A stretch of 64,000 bases of DNA from Candidatus Puniceispirillum sp. (GTDB lineage: Bacteria > Pseudomonadota > Alphaproteobacteria > Caedimonadales > UBA1908), in NCBI GenBank assembly GCA_013822015.1, contig PNJU01000007.1:62001-126000 (forward strand), in the 5' to 3' direction. Position 1 is the stretch's first letter; every line of letters starts with the position of its first letter. Shown in pieces: positions 25,203 to 33,851 of this stretch. The notes below the pieces were generated by a model that worked only from the letters and a program-made list of their open reading frames with translations, did no database searches and was not told the origin of the DNA. Position numbers and translations under genes: made by a program.

Positions 25203-26120
25203 TTACAGAAGATCCTTAGGGTTGAAGTCTATCACAAAGACTTTCCACTGCTCATACTTTTGTTTGGGTATGGGAAAAGGCTGGCAGCGTTCATCTTTTA
25301 CGGCGCGCAGGGCACTTTCCGCAGCGGTGCGGTAGTAGGGATTAGCCGAAGAGGAAATGGGGTTCACAAGCTTTGCGTCCCTAACCGTCCCGTCAATATT
25401 CATCCACACGCGTACAGGCACAACAAGATCACTTCCGTTCATGGCGCCCGCCGGCAGATTCCAGCACTTCGTGATGTGCTGGCGCAAGGCGTCCATTTCA
25501 CTGATGGTCACAATATCCGAAGGCGTCCCTGTGGCACCCTTTGATCCCTTTTTCTTGGGCGCGTTGTCATCTTCTTCCGGCGCCGAGTCCTTGGGGTCAG
25601 ATAGATCCTTCAGCATATCTTCAAAAAGCGTGTCGGCCGCATCCTTCTTTTTCTTTTCAGGCTTTGGCTTATCCTTTTTAGGCTTGGGCTTTTCCTTCTT
25701 TGGCTCAGGTTTCTTTGGCTCAGGTTTTGGTTCGGGTTTTGGCTCAGGCTTGGGTTCTGGCTTAGGCTCAGGCAAGGGCTCCGGCTTGGGCTCAGGCGTT
25801 GGCTCAGGAACTGGAGGCAACTCTGGAAGGGGCTCAGGCTCAGGCTCGGGTAAAGGCTCCGGCTTTGGTTCCGGTTTGGGCTCGGGTTTGGGTTCCGGTT
25901 TAGGCTCAGGCTTCTTTTCCTCAGGCTTTGCCTTTTCTTCTGGCTTTGGGACGGGCGTGGGATTTGGGGCCTGGGTAATATCGGACACGGGCGCAATCTG
26001 CAAAGGAATAGGCTGCAGCATCTCCGGCGGCTGCCTATGAAATCCAGGCAGTCCAAAGAAAATCAGCAAAAACACCACAAGGTGTAAAAGAGCCGACAAA
26101 AGCGCACCAAGACCCACCAT
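25203..26120 (-). CDS. tolA: TolA / TonB-family energy transducer
   Basis: Links the TolQR motor to TolB/Pal across the periplasm. 305 residues. One N-terminal membrane helix ([17 protein letters not shown]). A long rod of Pro-Glu-Lys repeats covers about residues 50-165, dominated by PEPK units; longer and more proline-rich than the helical rod of enteric TolA. The C-terminal globular domain (about 205-305) has [16 protein letters not shown] and [11 protein letters not shown], as in TolA domain III. Two bases after tolR. Confidence 0.85.
   Translation of the reverse strand: MVGLGALLSALLHLVVFLLIFFGLPGFHRQPPEMLQPIPLQIAPVSDITQAPNPTPVPKPEEKAKPEEKKPEPKPEPKPEPKPEPKPEPLPEPEPEPLPELPPVPEPTPEPKPEPLPEPKPEPKPEPKPEPKPEPKKPEPKKEKPKPKKDKPKPEKKKKDAADTLFEDMLKDLSDPKDSAPEEDDNAPKKKGSKGATGTPSDIVTISEMDALRQHITKCWNLPAGAMNGSDLVVPVRVWMNIDGTVRDAKLVNPISSSANPYYRTAAESALRAVKDERCQPFPIPKQKYEQWKVFVIDFNPKDLL
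25665..25965. repeat. PEPK-coding tandem repeat within tolA
   Basis: Imperfect 6- and 12-base units of the type GGCTCAGG/TTCCGGTT repeated many times. On the minus strand they encode PEPK and PEPLPE. Likely to vary in length between strains. Confidence 0.7.
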
Positions 26121-26122
26121 GA

Positions 26123-26629
26123 TTACCTGCGTCCCTTCGACGGCTCAGGCTTTTTTGCGTGGGCCTCACTTGGGGCGGCACCGGGCTTGGCGGGAGCCGG
26201 ACCCTGGGGCAGCTCCGCCATGAGTGACACCTTTTCAAAGCCCGCGTGGGAAAGGGTTCCCATGACCTCCAGGACGCGCCCGTAGGGCACGCTTTGATCC
26301 GCGCGCACATAAATAAACGTTCCAGGCTTTGCCGCAAGGATGGCCTGAAGCTTGGGCACAAGGCCATCGAGCTCCATCTGGGCTTCTTGAATAAAGATAT
26401 GCCCCTCCTGGGTGACGGACACGACCAAGGGCTCGTCCTTATCGTGGAGGTTACTGGCCTTTGTTTTTGGCAAATCCACGGGCACGCCCACGGTCATGAG
26501 GGGTGCTGTGACCATGAAAATCACAAGGAGCACAAGCATAACGTCCACAAAGGGCGTCACATTGATTTCGCTCATGGGCGCGCCAAAGCGTCGCCCTTTT
26601 TTGGAAGATGAGGAAACGGACATACCCAT
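26123..26629 (-). CDS. tolR: Tol-Pal motor protein TolR (ExbD family)
   Basis: Inner-membrane proton-channel partner of TolQ. 168 residues. [22 protein letters not shown] contains the conserved membrane Asp in FVDVML. The periplasmic domain has [17 protein letters not shown]. The C-terminal 35 residues, rich in Pro, Ala and Lys, are an extension not usual in short ExbD proteins. Between tolQ and tolA, 18 and 2 bases away. Confidence 0.93.
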   Translation of the reverse strand: MGMSVSSSSKKGRRFGAPMSEINVTPFVDVMLVLLVIFMVTAPLMTVGVPVDLPKTKASNLHDKDEPLVVSVTQEGHIFIQEAQMELDGLVPKLQAILAAKPGTFIYVRADQSVPYGRVLEVMGTLSHAGFEKVSLMAELPQGPAPAKPGAAPSEAHAKKPEPSKGRR

Positions 26630-26647
26630 GGCTTGACCCTTTCTAGC

Positions 26648-27376
26648 TTAAGCTGCTGTCTCGAGCTGACGAGACACAATGGTGGAGAATTCTTGGGAGA
26701 AGGTCTCCAAACGGTTGGCGTAGCGGTTAATCTCGCTGGACAAGCGGTTATAGGCCAAAACGGCTGGAATCGCCGCAATCAGACCCAAGGCCGTCGCCAA
26801 AAGGGCTTCCGCAATACCAGGGGCCACAACGGCCAGGTTCGTACTTTGGGAGGACGCAATGTTTTGGAAGCTGTTCATAATACCCCACACGGTACCAAAC
26901 AGACCCACAAAAGGCGCCGTGGAGCCAACGGACGCCAAAAAGCCCATGCTGCGCTCAAGGTCTTCTACCTCACGGGTGATGGTGGCCTGCATAATACGCT
27001 CGATGCGCTGTTGCAGGGAAATCCGCTTCTCCTGGGTGGGCGCGCCCGCACTTGTGGCGCGGCGCCACTCCCGCATGGCGGCGGCAAAAACGCTGGCCAG
27101 GGGCTCATCGGGCTTTGATCCCACGCGGTCGTAGAGGGCGTCCAGCGTCCCCCCAGACCAGAACATGTCCTCAAAGGAATCAGCCTCTGCGCGCAGCTTC
27201 TTCAGGCGAATGGATTTGGAAAAAATCAGGGTCCAGCACCAAAAGGACGCTGCCAAAAGCATCAGCATCACAAGCTGTACAATCCAGTCCGCGTGCCAAA
27301 ACATGTCCCACATGGACAATGTTGCACAAGCTGCATTCTCACCCACGGGGGTTGCTGCGATATTTTCCGTTGTCAT
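26648..27376 (-). CDS. tolQ: Tol-Pal motor protein TolQ (MotA/TolQ/ExbB)
   Basis: Proton-channel subunit of the Tol motor. 242 residues from the ATG at 27376 (AAGGA upstream); an open stretch to 27496 lacks family character. The first membrane helix is WIVQLVMLMLLAASFWCWTLIF, split by the conserved W. Then SVGSTAPFVGLFGTVWGIMNSF and GIAEALLATALGLIAAIPAVLAYN, the paired channel helices. First gene of the operon; ybgC, which often comes first, is absent. Confidence 0.95.
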   Translation of the reverse strand: MTTENIAATPVGENAACATLSMWDMFWHADWIVQLVMLMLLAASFWCWTLIFSKSIRLKKLRAEADSFEDMFWSGGTLDALYDRVGSKPDEPLASVFAAAMREWRRATSAGAPTQEKRISLQQRIERIMQATITREVEDLERSMGFLASVGSTAPFVGLFGTVWGIMNSFQNIASSQSTNLAVVAPGIAEALLATALGLIAAIPAVLAYNRLSSEINRYANRLETFSQEFSTIVSRQLETAA

Positions 27377-27546
27377 TCTTGTTGATTCCTTGCTCTTTTG
27401 GGATTGCCGGCCACACACAGTCTTTATGGTTGTGGCACAAACGCCGATCGGATGCAATTCTACAAGAAGGACGGGGCTTTTCTCAAGACTTTGCAATCAA
27501 AAAGACACGCTTTTTTACCAAGCGCGCGCAACCCCTTGAACCGCCA

Positions 27547-28779
27547 CTATTTCACACGCGTCCCTGCATCTGCGCAGGATTGGACATTCTCTTTCAACGC
27601 GTGAAAATACTTGCGTGGACTCACAAGGGTCCGCGAGGCCGCGAGGGATGCCCTCTCCTTGAGCCAGGACTGCAAAGACTGTGTTTCCACATAAGTTGTA
27701 TTTAAAAAGTGCGACAAACCATGGGCCATACGCGGTTGATTAAGTGATTTCGCGCCGCGCATACACCCATAAAGATATAAATCGTGGGGTAAGAGTTTAA
27801 GGGCAGGAGAGGTAACGCCGTATTTTTTATTGGGATGCACCTCCAACGTTTTTAAAGGTGCGTCATTTTCTTCTAAGGGGCGCATCAGAACGTAGGCATG
27901 CTCCAAGTGCATGGTCACGCGGCGCCCCTCCCCTCCAAATCGCACAGCCGGAAGACGCACAAGGTCATACCCCTTTTCCCTGGTGCGCAGCGCGTTGAGC
28001 TCTTCTCCAAGGGCAATGTACATAAGTCTTCCATTAAAATGGTTGTCATAGGATCCCGTATAGGTCGCCAAAAGACGTAAGATCTCGCCTTCACGGGTTT
28101 TGTGGGGCATACCAAAGGGGGAGGTCTCGGGGCTGGGCGGGATAAAATCAAAGGACCGCACGGCACCAAAGGCCCAAACCGTTGGACCGTGCACAGCGAA
28201 CTCACCACTGGATAGATCATCCATCAAAGAGCCGTACGCGATCAGGGGAAGATGCGTCTTTCCTTCGATGCGCAGGCGCTCTTCCAAATCGGTCCAGTCC
28301 CCACTATAGCGCTCCTCCTCCTCAGGAAAGGGTGCGTGCCTTTGGCAAAACTGCCTCACACGTTCGATATTCTCCGCGTCAATGGGAGGTGCGTAGTAGG
28401 CGGCCATGATCAGAGCTGCCTCTATAAGATTATGGGCTTCCTGGGTAATTTCAACGCCCGCACCCGGGCGTGCCGCATCCCCAACTTGCCCGTATTCCTC
28501 AAAGACTGGGTTAGGGCTGCAAGGGCGCAAGGGAGAGGGGCAAGGAGAGCCCTGGGAAGAACGCAAATCTACCCCTTCCCACGTGCGTGGTGAAAGGATC
28601 TCCCGAGACCGACTTAAGGGGGATCGCAAGGGGGACTGCGGTACATGGGTTTTGCGAAAAATATAAGGGCTTACGTCCTCCTCAGCCTCCAAAGGGCGAG
28701 GGGTTTTTGGGAAAGAACACAGCGCTTCATCGGACCACAAAAGAGCACACAAAGAAAATAATATACTGAAAATAAACAT
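27547..28779 (-). CDS. Secreted gamma-glutamylcyclotransferase-like protein
   Basis: 410 residues. Signal peptide of about 20 residues (MFIFSILFSLCALLW then SDEALC). Residues about 22-115 are low-complexity Pro/Ser-rich. The second half shows the cyclotransferase plan: LPLIAYGSLMDDL (YGSL substrate loop), NHFNGRLMYIALGEELNALRTREKGYDLVRL (NG strand and the catalytic-Glu RE-GY motif). Enzymes of this fold normally act in the cytoplasm on gamma-glutamyl peptides. The tail (320-410) is not recognised. TAGGAG precedes the ATG. Substrate not predictable. Confidence 0.65.
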   Translation of the reverse strand: MFIFSILFSLCALLWSDEALCSFPKTPRPLEAEEDVSPYIFRKTHVPQSPLRSPLSRSREILSPRTWEGVDLRSSQGSPCPSPLRPCSPNPVFEEYGQVGDAARPGAGVEITQEAHNLIEAALIMAAYYAPPIDAENIERVRQFCQRHAPFPEEEERYSGDWTDLEERLRIEGKTHLPLIAYGSLMDDLSSGEFAVHGPTVWAFGAVRSFDFIPPSPETSPFGMPHKTREGEILRLLATYTGSYDNHFNGRLMYIALGEELNALRTREKGYDLVRLPAVRFGGEGRRVTMHLEHAYVLMRPLEENDAPLKTLEVHPNKKYGVTSPALKLLPHDLYLYGCMRGAKSLNQPRMAHGLSHFLNTTYVETQSLQSWLKERASLAASRTLVSPRKYFHALKENVQSCADAGTRVK

Positions 28780-28905
28780 GAAATCCCACTCCTACATTTT
28801 TTGTTTTTATCTTTATAGGAAAAAGTTTCCATAGGGTAAAGATGAGGGCAATTTTCAATGAAAGTGTAGGCCCCTTTCGGTTGAATGACAACGCTTGTAT
28901 GAGAA

Positions 28906-28942
28906 TAAAAAAAGGCCGATGAAAACTCACCGGCCTTTTCTG
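28906..28942 (-). terminator. Terminator of the lipase gene
   Basis: AAAAGGCCG and CGGCCTTTT arms around ATGAAAACTCAC. Reading on the minus strand, a long T-run follows. Confidence 0.8.
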
Positions 28943-28964
28943 ACATCTTCTTAAGGGGGCTGAC

Positions 28965-30881
28965 TTAGGCTCCCAGCGCCGCCAACATTTCGGGTGTGAA
29001 CACGATCTTCTCAGCGTCGAGCATAATGGACCCCTGACCGAATTGCTCGGCGCGCTCTTTGGCACGCTCGCGCAGCTTTGCAGCATAAGCGCGCCACGTT
29101 TTTTGCGCGAGTAAAGTCTTCATATATGCCTCCTGCACCTTCACTTGAGCTTCAATAACGTTTAAGCGCTCGCCCAAAAGTGTCTGAACAAGGAGAGGTT
29201 GCTTTTGCGCAACAGCAGCCGTAAAGAGCACTCTTGCCTGACGCATGGCGTCTTGGCGCGCTTCAAGAACAGCATTTTGCCCTGCAATATAAGCCTCGCT
29301 CTCGTCGGCAAACTTGGCTGCACTGTCTTGGTCGTGGCACGCCAGAAGTGTGACCGTCGCGCTTCCTTCTTTGGTGAGCTCAGCCACGGAAGCCTTGGAT
29401 TTATTCAACTCCCCCTCAAGGGTGTTAATGCGAGCAAGGGCTGCGCGCACGGGATTCATTTTCTCTTGCAGGGCTGCAAAGTGCGCGTCCACCGCGTGAT
29501 AGTAGTCCGCAATGCTATGGGGATTCATGCGCACAGGTAGCTCAAGGGTACCATTCGTGTCACGCATCAAAGACGTGTCACCGGAAACCGTTGCACCGGA
29601 TTTACCGCGCCAGAACACGATGGAGGACACGGGATCATAGGCCTGTGTGAAGTTAATCACGTTGCCCGCCCCGCCTGTGATGGCATGGAAATTCTTAAGT
29701 GTATTGGCATTATGGAGGTTAGGCGCACCAAAGGTCATGACACCAAGGTCCACCTTAATGCCCATTTTCTCGCCCATTTGCTTGGCGGCTGCGGCAAAGA
29801 TCTCCGCAATGGCGCCGCCCAGACTGTGGCCTGTACCCACAATCTTAAGGGTCGCTCCCTCGCCGTTTGTCTTTTTAAAATCCTCAAGAAAATAACGCAT
29901 GAAGGCGAAAAAGGACGCCGCGTTGTCATCTAGGTGGGAGGCAAAACCACTGTGGAAGCTGATGTTGCTCAAAAGACCATGGGAATAGCTCATCTTGGCG
30001 TTCCAACCAAAAAGGTTCTTCACCCAGTCCATGGTGGACTTGGATCCCGCAAAGGAAAGAACCAACTCTTTGTTGTCTTCGTTATAGGCGGCTGCGCCGG
30101 AGAACTCGCCGTTATTACGGTGGAAAACACCGCGCACGTCATAATTCATCCCTTGTAGGTTTCCAGCAAAAGCTTCCCTGGCCTTGTTGAGATCCTCTTG
30201 GCTTGCGCGCAAACGCTGAGCCTCCAAGTCTTTGATTTGACCATCAAGATTGGTCAGCTTCAAAGCAATGGCCACGCGCACATCCTGAACTGTGGCCGCC
30301 TCAGGCAAGTTAATGTCGTAAATGGACAGATTCTTCACAAACTTCTTGAAGTCTTTTGCTTTTGTGGTTGGAATTGCTTTGGCGAAGGCCTCAAGGTCAC
30401 TCACTGTCTCCATGAGCGCAGAGATATCGCGGTCGAGCTTGGTGCTCGCCACATTTGCCTTCCCAAGGCTCTTGTTGGCGTCGACGTCGTAAACAAGGGC
30501 GCTGAGCGTCCCGTAAGTCTTTGCGCTCTCGGCGGTCAGGCGGCTGAGGAAACTCTTGTCGTCTTTCATGCTTTCAATGCCCGCATCGGAAATGCCCATC
30601 TCCTTCACAAGGGAGGCAAAGTTGGCATTTTCTTCATCAAGCTTTGCTTGGGCGCTGTTGGCGGTCTTATGCACCGCGTCCAATTGATCCATCAGCATGT
30701 GCGCTTTTTGAGAAAGTGCCTCACGCTCCTTAAAGGAGATGGGCTTGAGGGGCGAAACAGTCCCTTTACACTGACCCATTAACTCCGCAGACGCATCGTT
30801 TTGCGTCATGTTGGCGTATGCGCCACTCAAAGAAAGCGCGCTTGACACTAGAAGAGCAAACTTAAATGTTTTGTTTACCAT
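28965..30881 (-). CDS. Secreted class 3 lipase-like protein with flanking coiled coils
   Basis: 638 residues. Signal peptide of about 23 residues ending GAYA. A predicted coiled coil runs from about 45 to 235. The alpha/beta-hydrolase part (about 240-450) includes LVLSFAGSK and DWVKNLFGW, the nucleophile elbow GTGHSLGGAIAE with Ser353, and VMTFGAPNLHN, as in fungal-type class 3 lipases. A second coiled coil covers about 465-620, including LARINTLEGELNKSKASVAEL split by helix breaks. AGGA precedes the ATG. The catalytic Asp and His cannot be fixed by eye; HSIADYYHAVDAH near 455-468 is a candidate for the His. Likely a secreted lipid- or ester-hydrolase. Confidence 0.75.
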   Translation of the reverse strand: MVNKTFKFALLVSSALSLSGAYANMTQNDASAELMGQCKGTVSPLKPISFKEREALSQKAHMLMDQLDAVHKTANSAQAKLDEENANFASLVKEMGISDAGIESMKDDKSFLSRLTAESAKTYGTLSALVYDVDANKSLGKANVASTKLDRDISALMETVSDLEAFAKAIPTTKAKDFKKFVKNLSIYDINLPEAATVQDVRVAIALKLTNLDGQIKDLEAQRLRASQEDLNKAREAFAGNLQGMNYDVRGVFHRNNGEFSGAAAYNEDNKELVLSFAGSKSTMDWVKNLFGWNAKMSYSHGLLSNISFHSGFASHLDDNAASFFAFMRYFLEDFKKTNGEGATLKIVGTGHSLGGAIAEIFAAAAKQMGEKMGIKVDLGVMTFGAPNLHNANTLKNFHAITGGAGNVINFTQAYDPVSSIVFWRGKSGATVSGDTSLMRDTNGTLELPVRMNPHSIADYYHAVDAHFAALQEKMNPVRAALARINTLEGELNKSKASVAELTKEGSATVTLLACHDQDSAAKFADESEAYIAGQNAVLEARQDAMRQARVLFTAAVAQKQPLLVQTLLGERLNVIEAQVKVQEAYMKTLLAQKTWRAYAAKLRERAKERAEQFGQGSIMLDAEKIVFTPEMLAALGA

Positions 30882-30940
30882 GGAAATAAATCCTGTCTAT
30901 TTGTTTAGTATAATCATAACATGGTCTTTATTTCAAAATG

Positions 30941-30976
30941 GTCAATAGTTATTTTTTTGTATAAATAACTATTGAC
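30941..30976. promoter_or_regulatory. Palindrome carrying divergent -35 boxes
   Basis: GTCAATAGTTATTT (30941-30954) and AAATAACTATTGAC (30963-30976) are perfect inverted arms around 8 bases. Each arm ends in TTGAC pointing outward, towards the lipase gene on the minus strand and the acetyltransferase gene on the plus strand. On the plus side TTATAC at 30996-31001 lies 18 bases after TTGACG. It may be an operator shared by both genes. Confidence 0.5.
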
Positions 30977-31115
30977 GACGGTTTTATTGCGACTCTTATA
31001 CTTTGTGAGGAAGACTTGTCATGAGATAGATAAAGATTTGAGGATCTACACATTTTAGCAAAAATCCTGTACTAATCTCAAAAACCTGACGGGCGCAGGT
31101 GAAAAGTATGCATCT

Positions 31116-31601
31116 ATGCCAAAAGATCTAGAAGCGGAAAGGATCCCAGTGAGCGTATATATAGAAACAGACTATGATGTACAAACAGTCCGCCAAGACA
31201 ACTTAAAGGGCGTTTTTACATTATTCTCCCAATTGAGAAATCATCTTACATTTGAGGATTTTGAATTTTTTTTTCAGGATGCAACGGAAAATAACGCCTA
31301 TCAACTTTTTTCTTTTTCTTTGAATGGCGACTATATTGCTTTGGTTGGACTGCGCCCTTATTGCGACTTTGTACGCGGAAAGCATGTCTATGTTGATGAT
31401 CTGGTTGTTGACGAACGCCATAGATCCAAGGGACTGGGAAGTCACTTATTAAAGTGGATAGACGCGTATGCAAAGCAAAACAATTTTAAGTGCGTGAGGC
31501 TTTCCACAGGCGTTGATAATCCTCAAGCAAAGAAATTTTACACAGACAACGCATACACGCACAAAGCCATCGTTTTTTGCAAAAAAGTCCCCTCCTCTTA
31601 A
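31116..31601 (+). CDS. GNAT-family acetyltransferase
   Basis: 161 residues from the ATG at 31116. Acetyl-CoA fold: LNGDYIALVGLRPY (beta2-3), HVYVDDLVVDERHRSKGLGSHLLKWIDAYA with the R-x-x-G-x-G pyrophosphate loop as RSKGLG, and NPQAKKFYTDNAYTH (motif B). Divergent from the lipase gene. This stretch is more AT-rich than its neighbours, which would fit recent acquisition. Acceptor unknown. Confidence 0.85.
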   Translation: MPKDLEAERIPVSVYIETDYDVQTVRQDNLKGVFTLFSQLRNHLTFEDFEFFFQDATENNAYQLFSFSLNGDYIALVGLRPYCDFVRGKHVYVDDLVVDERHRSKGLGSHLLKWIDAYAKQNNFKCVRLSTGVDNPQAKKFYTDNAYTHKAIVFCKKVPSS

Positions 31602-31720
31602 AATAAGTCACACCTAAAGATATTGCGTTCTCACAAAAATCCACAGGCTTCATGGACTTCTTGAAAACGGACGCCGTATCGGGGAGAATCATTGCAGCTT
31701 CTTTGAATCTTGAGCCCACC

Positions 31721-32602
31721 ATGACGCACATGCCCCTAAACCCCACGGTAGTTTCCTTCTTTGAGCATGCCACCGCCACATGGAGCTATGTTGTCTACGC
31801 CAAGGAGCATGCACACAGGCGATGCGCCATCATCGACCCTGTCCTTGATTTTGACCTGTCCTCGGGGCGCACCGCGACCCATTCCTGTGATCGTCTCATT
31901 GAGTTTGTGCGTACCCATGACCTGAAGCTCGAGTGGATCCTTGAGACCCATATCCACGCCGATCACCTGACGGGAGCCGCCTACCTGAAGGAGAAACTGG
32001 GGGGCAAAACGGGCATCAGCCGTCATATTTTAGACGTGCTCAAAACGTGGGAGCCCATCTTTCATAATGAGGCAAGCACACCCCGGGACGGTTCGCAGTT
32101 TGATCATCTTTTTGAAGATGACGAGGTCTTTACCATAGGAGACTTAAGCGCACGCATCATCCATACGCCAGGCCACACACCTGCAGACACGAGTTACATT
32201 ATTGGAGGCGCGCTTTTTGTGGGAGACGCCATGTTCTTACCCGATGTGGGCACGGGCAGGTGCGACTTTCCAGGCGGAAGTGCCAAGGATTCTTTTGCGT
32301 CTTGCGCAAAGCTTCTAAGCCTGCCTGAGGACACACGCATGTATGTAGGCCATGACTACCCCCCCGAGGGCAAGCGCCCGCCCATGTGCATGACAACGGT
32401 GGGCGCCCAAAGACACGCCAATGTGCGCGTGCATGGGGGGATCACCCGGGACGCCTTTGTAGCTAAGCGTGAGGCAGATGACAAAGGCAAAGCCGTCCCC
32501 CATTTGCTTTTGCCCTCCATTCAGGTAAACCTGCGCGCGGGGCGCCTTGGGGTAGACGGGGAAGACCCCTTTCTTAAAATCCCTTTGAATAAACTATCGT
32601 GA
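31721..32602 (+). CDS. MBL-fold hydrolase, persulfide dioxygenase/Blh-like
   Basis: 293 residues from the ATG at 31721; an ATG at 31652 is also open, but family members begin near NPTVVSFF. Metal site: THIHADHLTGA (HxHxDH), HTPGHTPADTSYI, FVGDAMFLPDVGTGRCDFPGG, and a late GHDYPPEGKRPP, the His of the fourth ligand set. This order and the GTGRCDF phrase are typical of ETHE1-like persulfide dioxygenases and their Blh relatives, so sulfide/persulfide handling is likely. It overlaps the MFS gene by four bases (GTGA). Confidence 0.82.
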   Translation: MTHMPLNPTVVSFFEHATATWSYVVYAKEHAHRRCAIIDPVLDFDLSSGRTATHSCDRLIEFVRTHDLKLEWILETHIHADHLTGAAYLKEKLGGKTGISRHILDVLKTWEPIFHNEASTPRDGSQFDHLFEDDEVFTIGDLSARIIHTPGHTPADTSYIIGGALFVGDAMFLPDVGTGRCDFPGGSAKDSFASCAKLLSLPEDTRMYVGHDYPPEGKRPPMCMTTVGAQRHANVRVHGGITRDAFVAKREADDKGKAVPHLLLPSIQVNLRAGRLGVDGEDPFLKIPLNKLS

Positions 32603-33792
32603 GCCCACGCCCCCTTGAGCCCAGGCGCAGATATCTCCTCATCGCCTGCGTCATTGTGATGGATTTTTTGGCAGGGACAGAGCTTGATCTTTTTGTGCCC
32701 AGCTTCCCTCAAATTGAGCGCGCTTTTTCCCTTGAGCCCTTTTGGGTAGAGGCCCTTTTGTCGGTCAATTTTGTCACCTTTTGTGCGGGTCTCATCTTCG
32801 TGGGGGACTTGAGCGATCGCTTTGGCCGAAAGCCCGTGCTTGTGGTAAGCCTCATCCTTTTTTGTGTGGGCAGCGTTTTGTGTTTCACCGCCCCCACATA
32901 CGGGCTTTTGTTTTTAGGGCGAGCCTGCCAGGGCCTGGGTATCAGCGCCCCTGCGGTGGTCAGCTTTCTTTTGGTGGCGGACCACTACTCCTTGGATGCG
33001 CAACAACGCCTTTTTGCCCTTTTAGGGGGTGTCATGAACATCTCCGTTGGACTTGCCCCCGTCATTGGCAGCTATCTGGCCCTTGCTTTTGGTTGGCGCG
33101 GCTCCTTTGGGGCCCTTTTGTGCCTGGGCGCCCTCAGCCTCATCATGGTCCTTCTGTGCGTCCCGACCTACGGCGTCGACGCACCCGCCCACCCCCGTAC
33201 GCCTGTTTGGCAGGGGTACAAGGCGCTTTTTCAGCACAAAGATCTTATGCAGCTTGTGCGCCATTTCATGGTCCAGTTCACGCCCTACTGGATTTTTGTG
33301 GGGATGGCTCCCCTGTTTTATATGGATACCCTTTGTGTGCCACTCTCCCAGTACGGCTTCCATCAGGGGTCCTTAGCCACCGTGTACGCCCTGGGCAGCT
33401 TTCTGTTTGCGGCCCTTGCGCGCCCCAAGGATCACGTGGGGCTCTTGCGCGTCTCCTACATTTTGTTTGGTTTAGGAACCCTTTGCGCCCTGGCCGCGTC
33501 CTGGACCACAAACGCGCTCCTTGTCACCCTTGCCATGATGCCCTTTATCTGTGGCCAGATCGTACCCAGCGCCCTTCTCTACCCCCAGTGTCTCAGTCTG
33601 ATCCCTGAGGCTAAAGGCAAGGTCAGCGCCCTTCTTCAAGGGGGACGCCTCATTTTCTCAGCCCTCATGCTGCAGGTTGCAAGCGCCCTCTATCAAAAGC
33701 GCTTCCTTGAGATCGCCCTCACCATGGCCGTCTTCATGATTGCCTCTTGCGTGACGCTGCGTAACCTTCTACAAAAAAAGACGCTTTTCTAG
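32599..33792 (+). CDS. MFS transporter, Bcr/CflA-type drug efflux family
   Basis: 397 residues with about twelve hydrophobic segments. The loop 2-3 signature is GDLSDRFGRKPVLV; TM4 has GRACQGLGISAPAVVS; TM5 carries the antiporter-like pattern NISVGLAPVIGSYLA. Start GTG at 32599 overlapping the MBL gene, so the two are coupled. DHA1-type drug/proton antiport is the family expectation; the substrate is not known. Its stop codon lies within a terminator hairpin. Confidence 0.85.
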   Translation: MSPRPLEPRRRYLLIACVIVMDFLAGTELDLFVPSFPQIERAFSLEPFWVEALLSVNFVTFCAGLIFVGDLSDRFGRKPVLVVSLILFCVGSVLCFTAPTYGLLFLGRACQGLGISAPAVVSFLLVADHYSLDAQQRLFALLGGVMNISVGLAPVIGSYLALAFGWRGSFGALLCLGALSLIMVLLCVPTYGVDAPAHPRTPVWQGYKALFQHKDLMQLVRHFMVQFTPYWIFVGMAPLFYMDTLCVPLSQYGFHQGSLATVYALGSFLFAALARPKDHVGLLRVSYILFGLGTLCALAASWTTNALLVTLAMMPFICGQIVPSALLYPQCLSLIPEAKGKVSALLQGGRLIFSALMLQVASALYQKRFLEIALTMAVFMIASCVTLRNLLQKKTLF

Positions 33793-33806
33793 AAGAGCGT
33801 TTTATC
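33781..33806 (+). terminator. Terminator overlapping the end of the MFS gene
   Basis: ACGCTTTTCT pairs with AGAAGAGCGT (one G-T pair) and TTTTAT follows. Confidence 0.65.
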
Positions 33807-33851
33807 AATCATAAAAAGCAACCACGTATGACGTAAAGAAAGGATTCCTTT

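Noticed and set aside
25665-25965. Regularly spaced repeats as a CRISPR array
   Set aside because: Units are only 6-12 bases with no spacers and they encode PEPK in tolA. No CRISPR array or cas gene was seen in the window.
25357-26040. Plus-strand frame with Gly-Ser repeats
   Set aside because: It is the complement of the PEPK repeat of tolA; repeated codons keep the opposite frame open.
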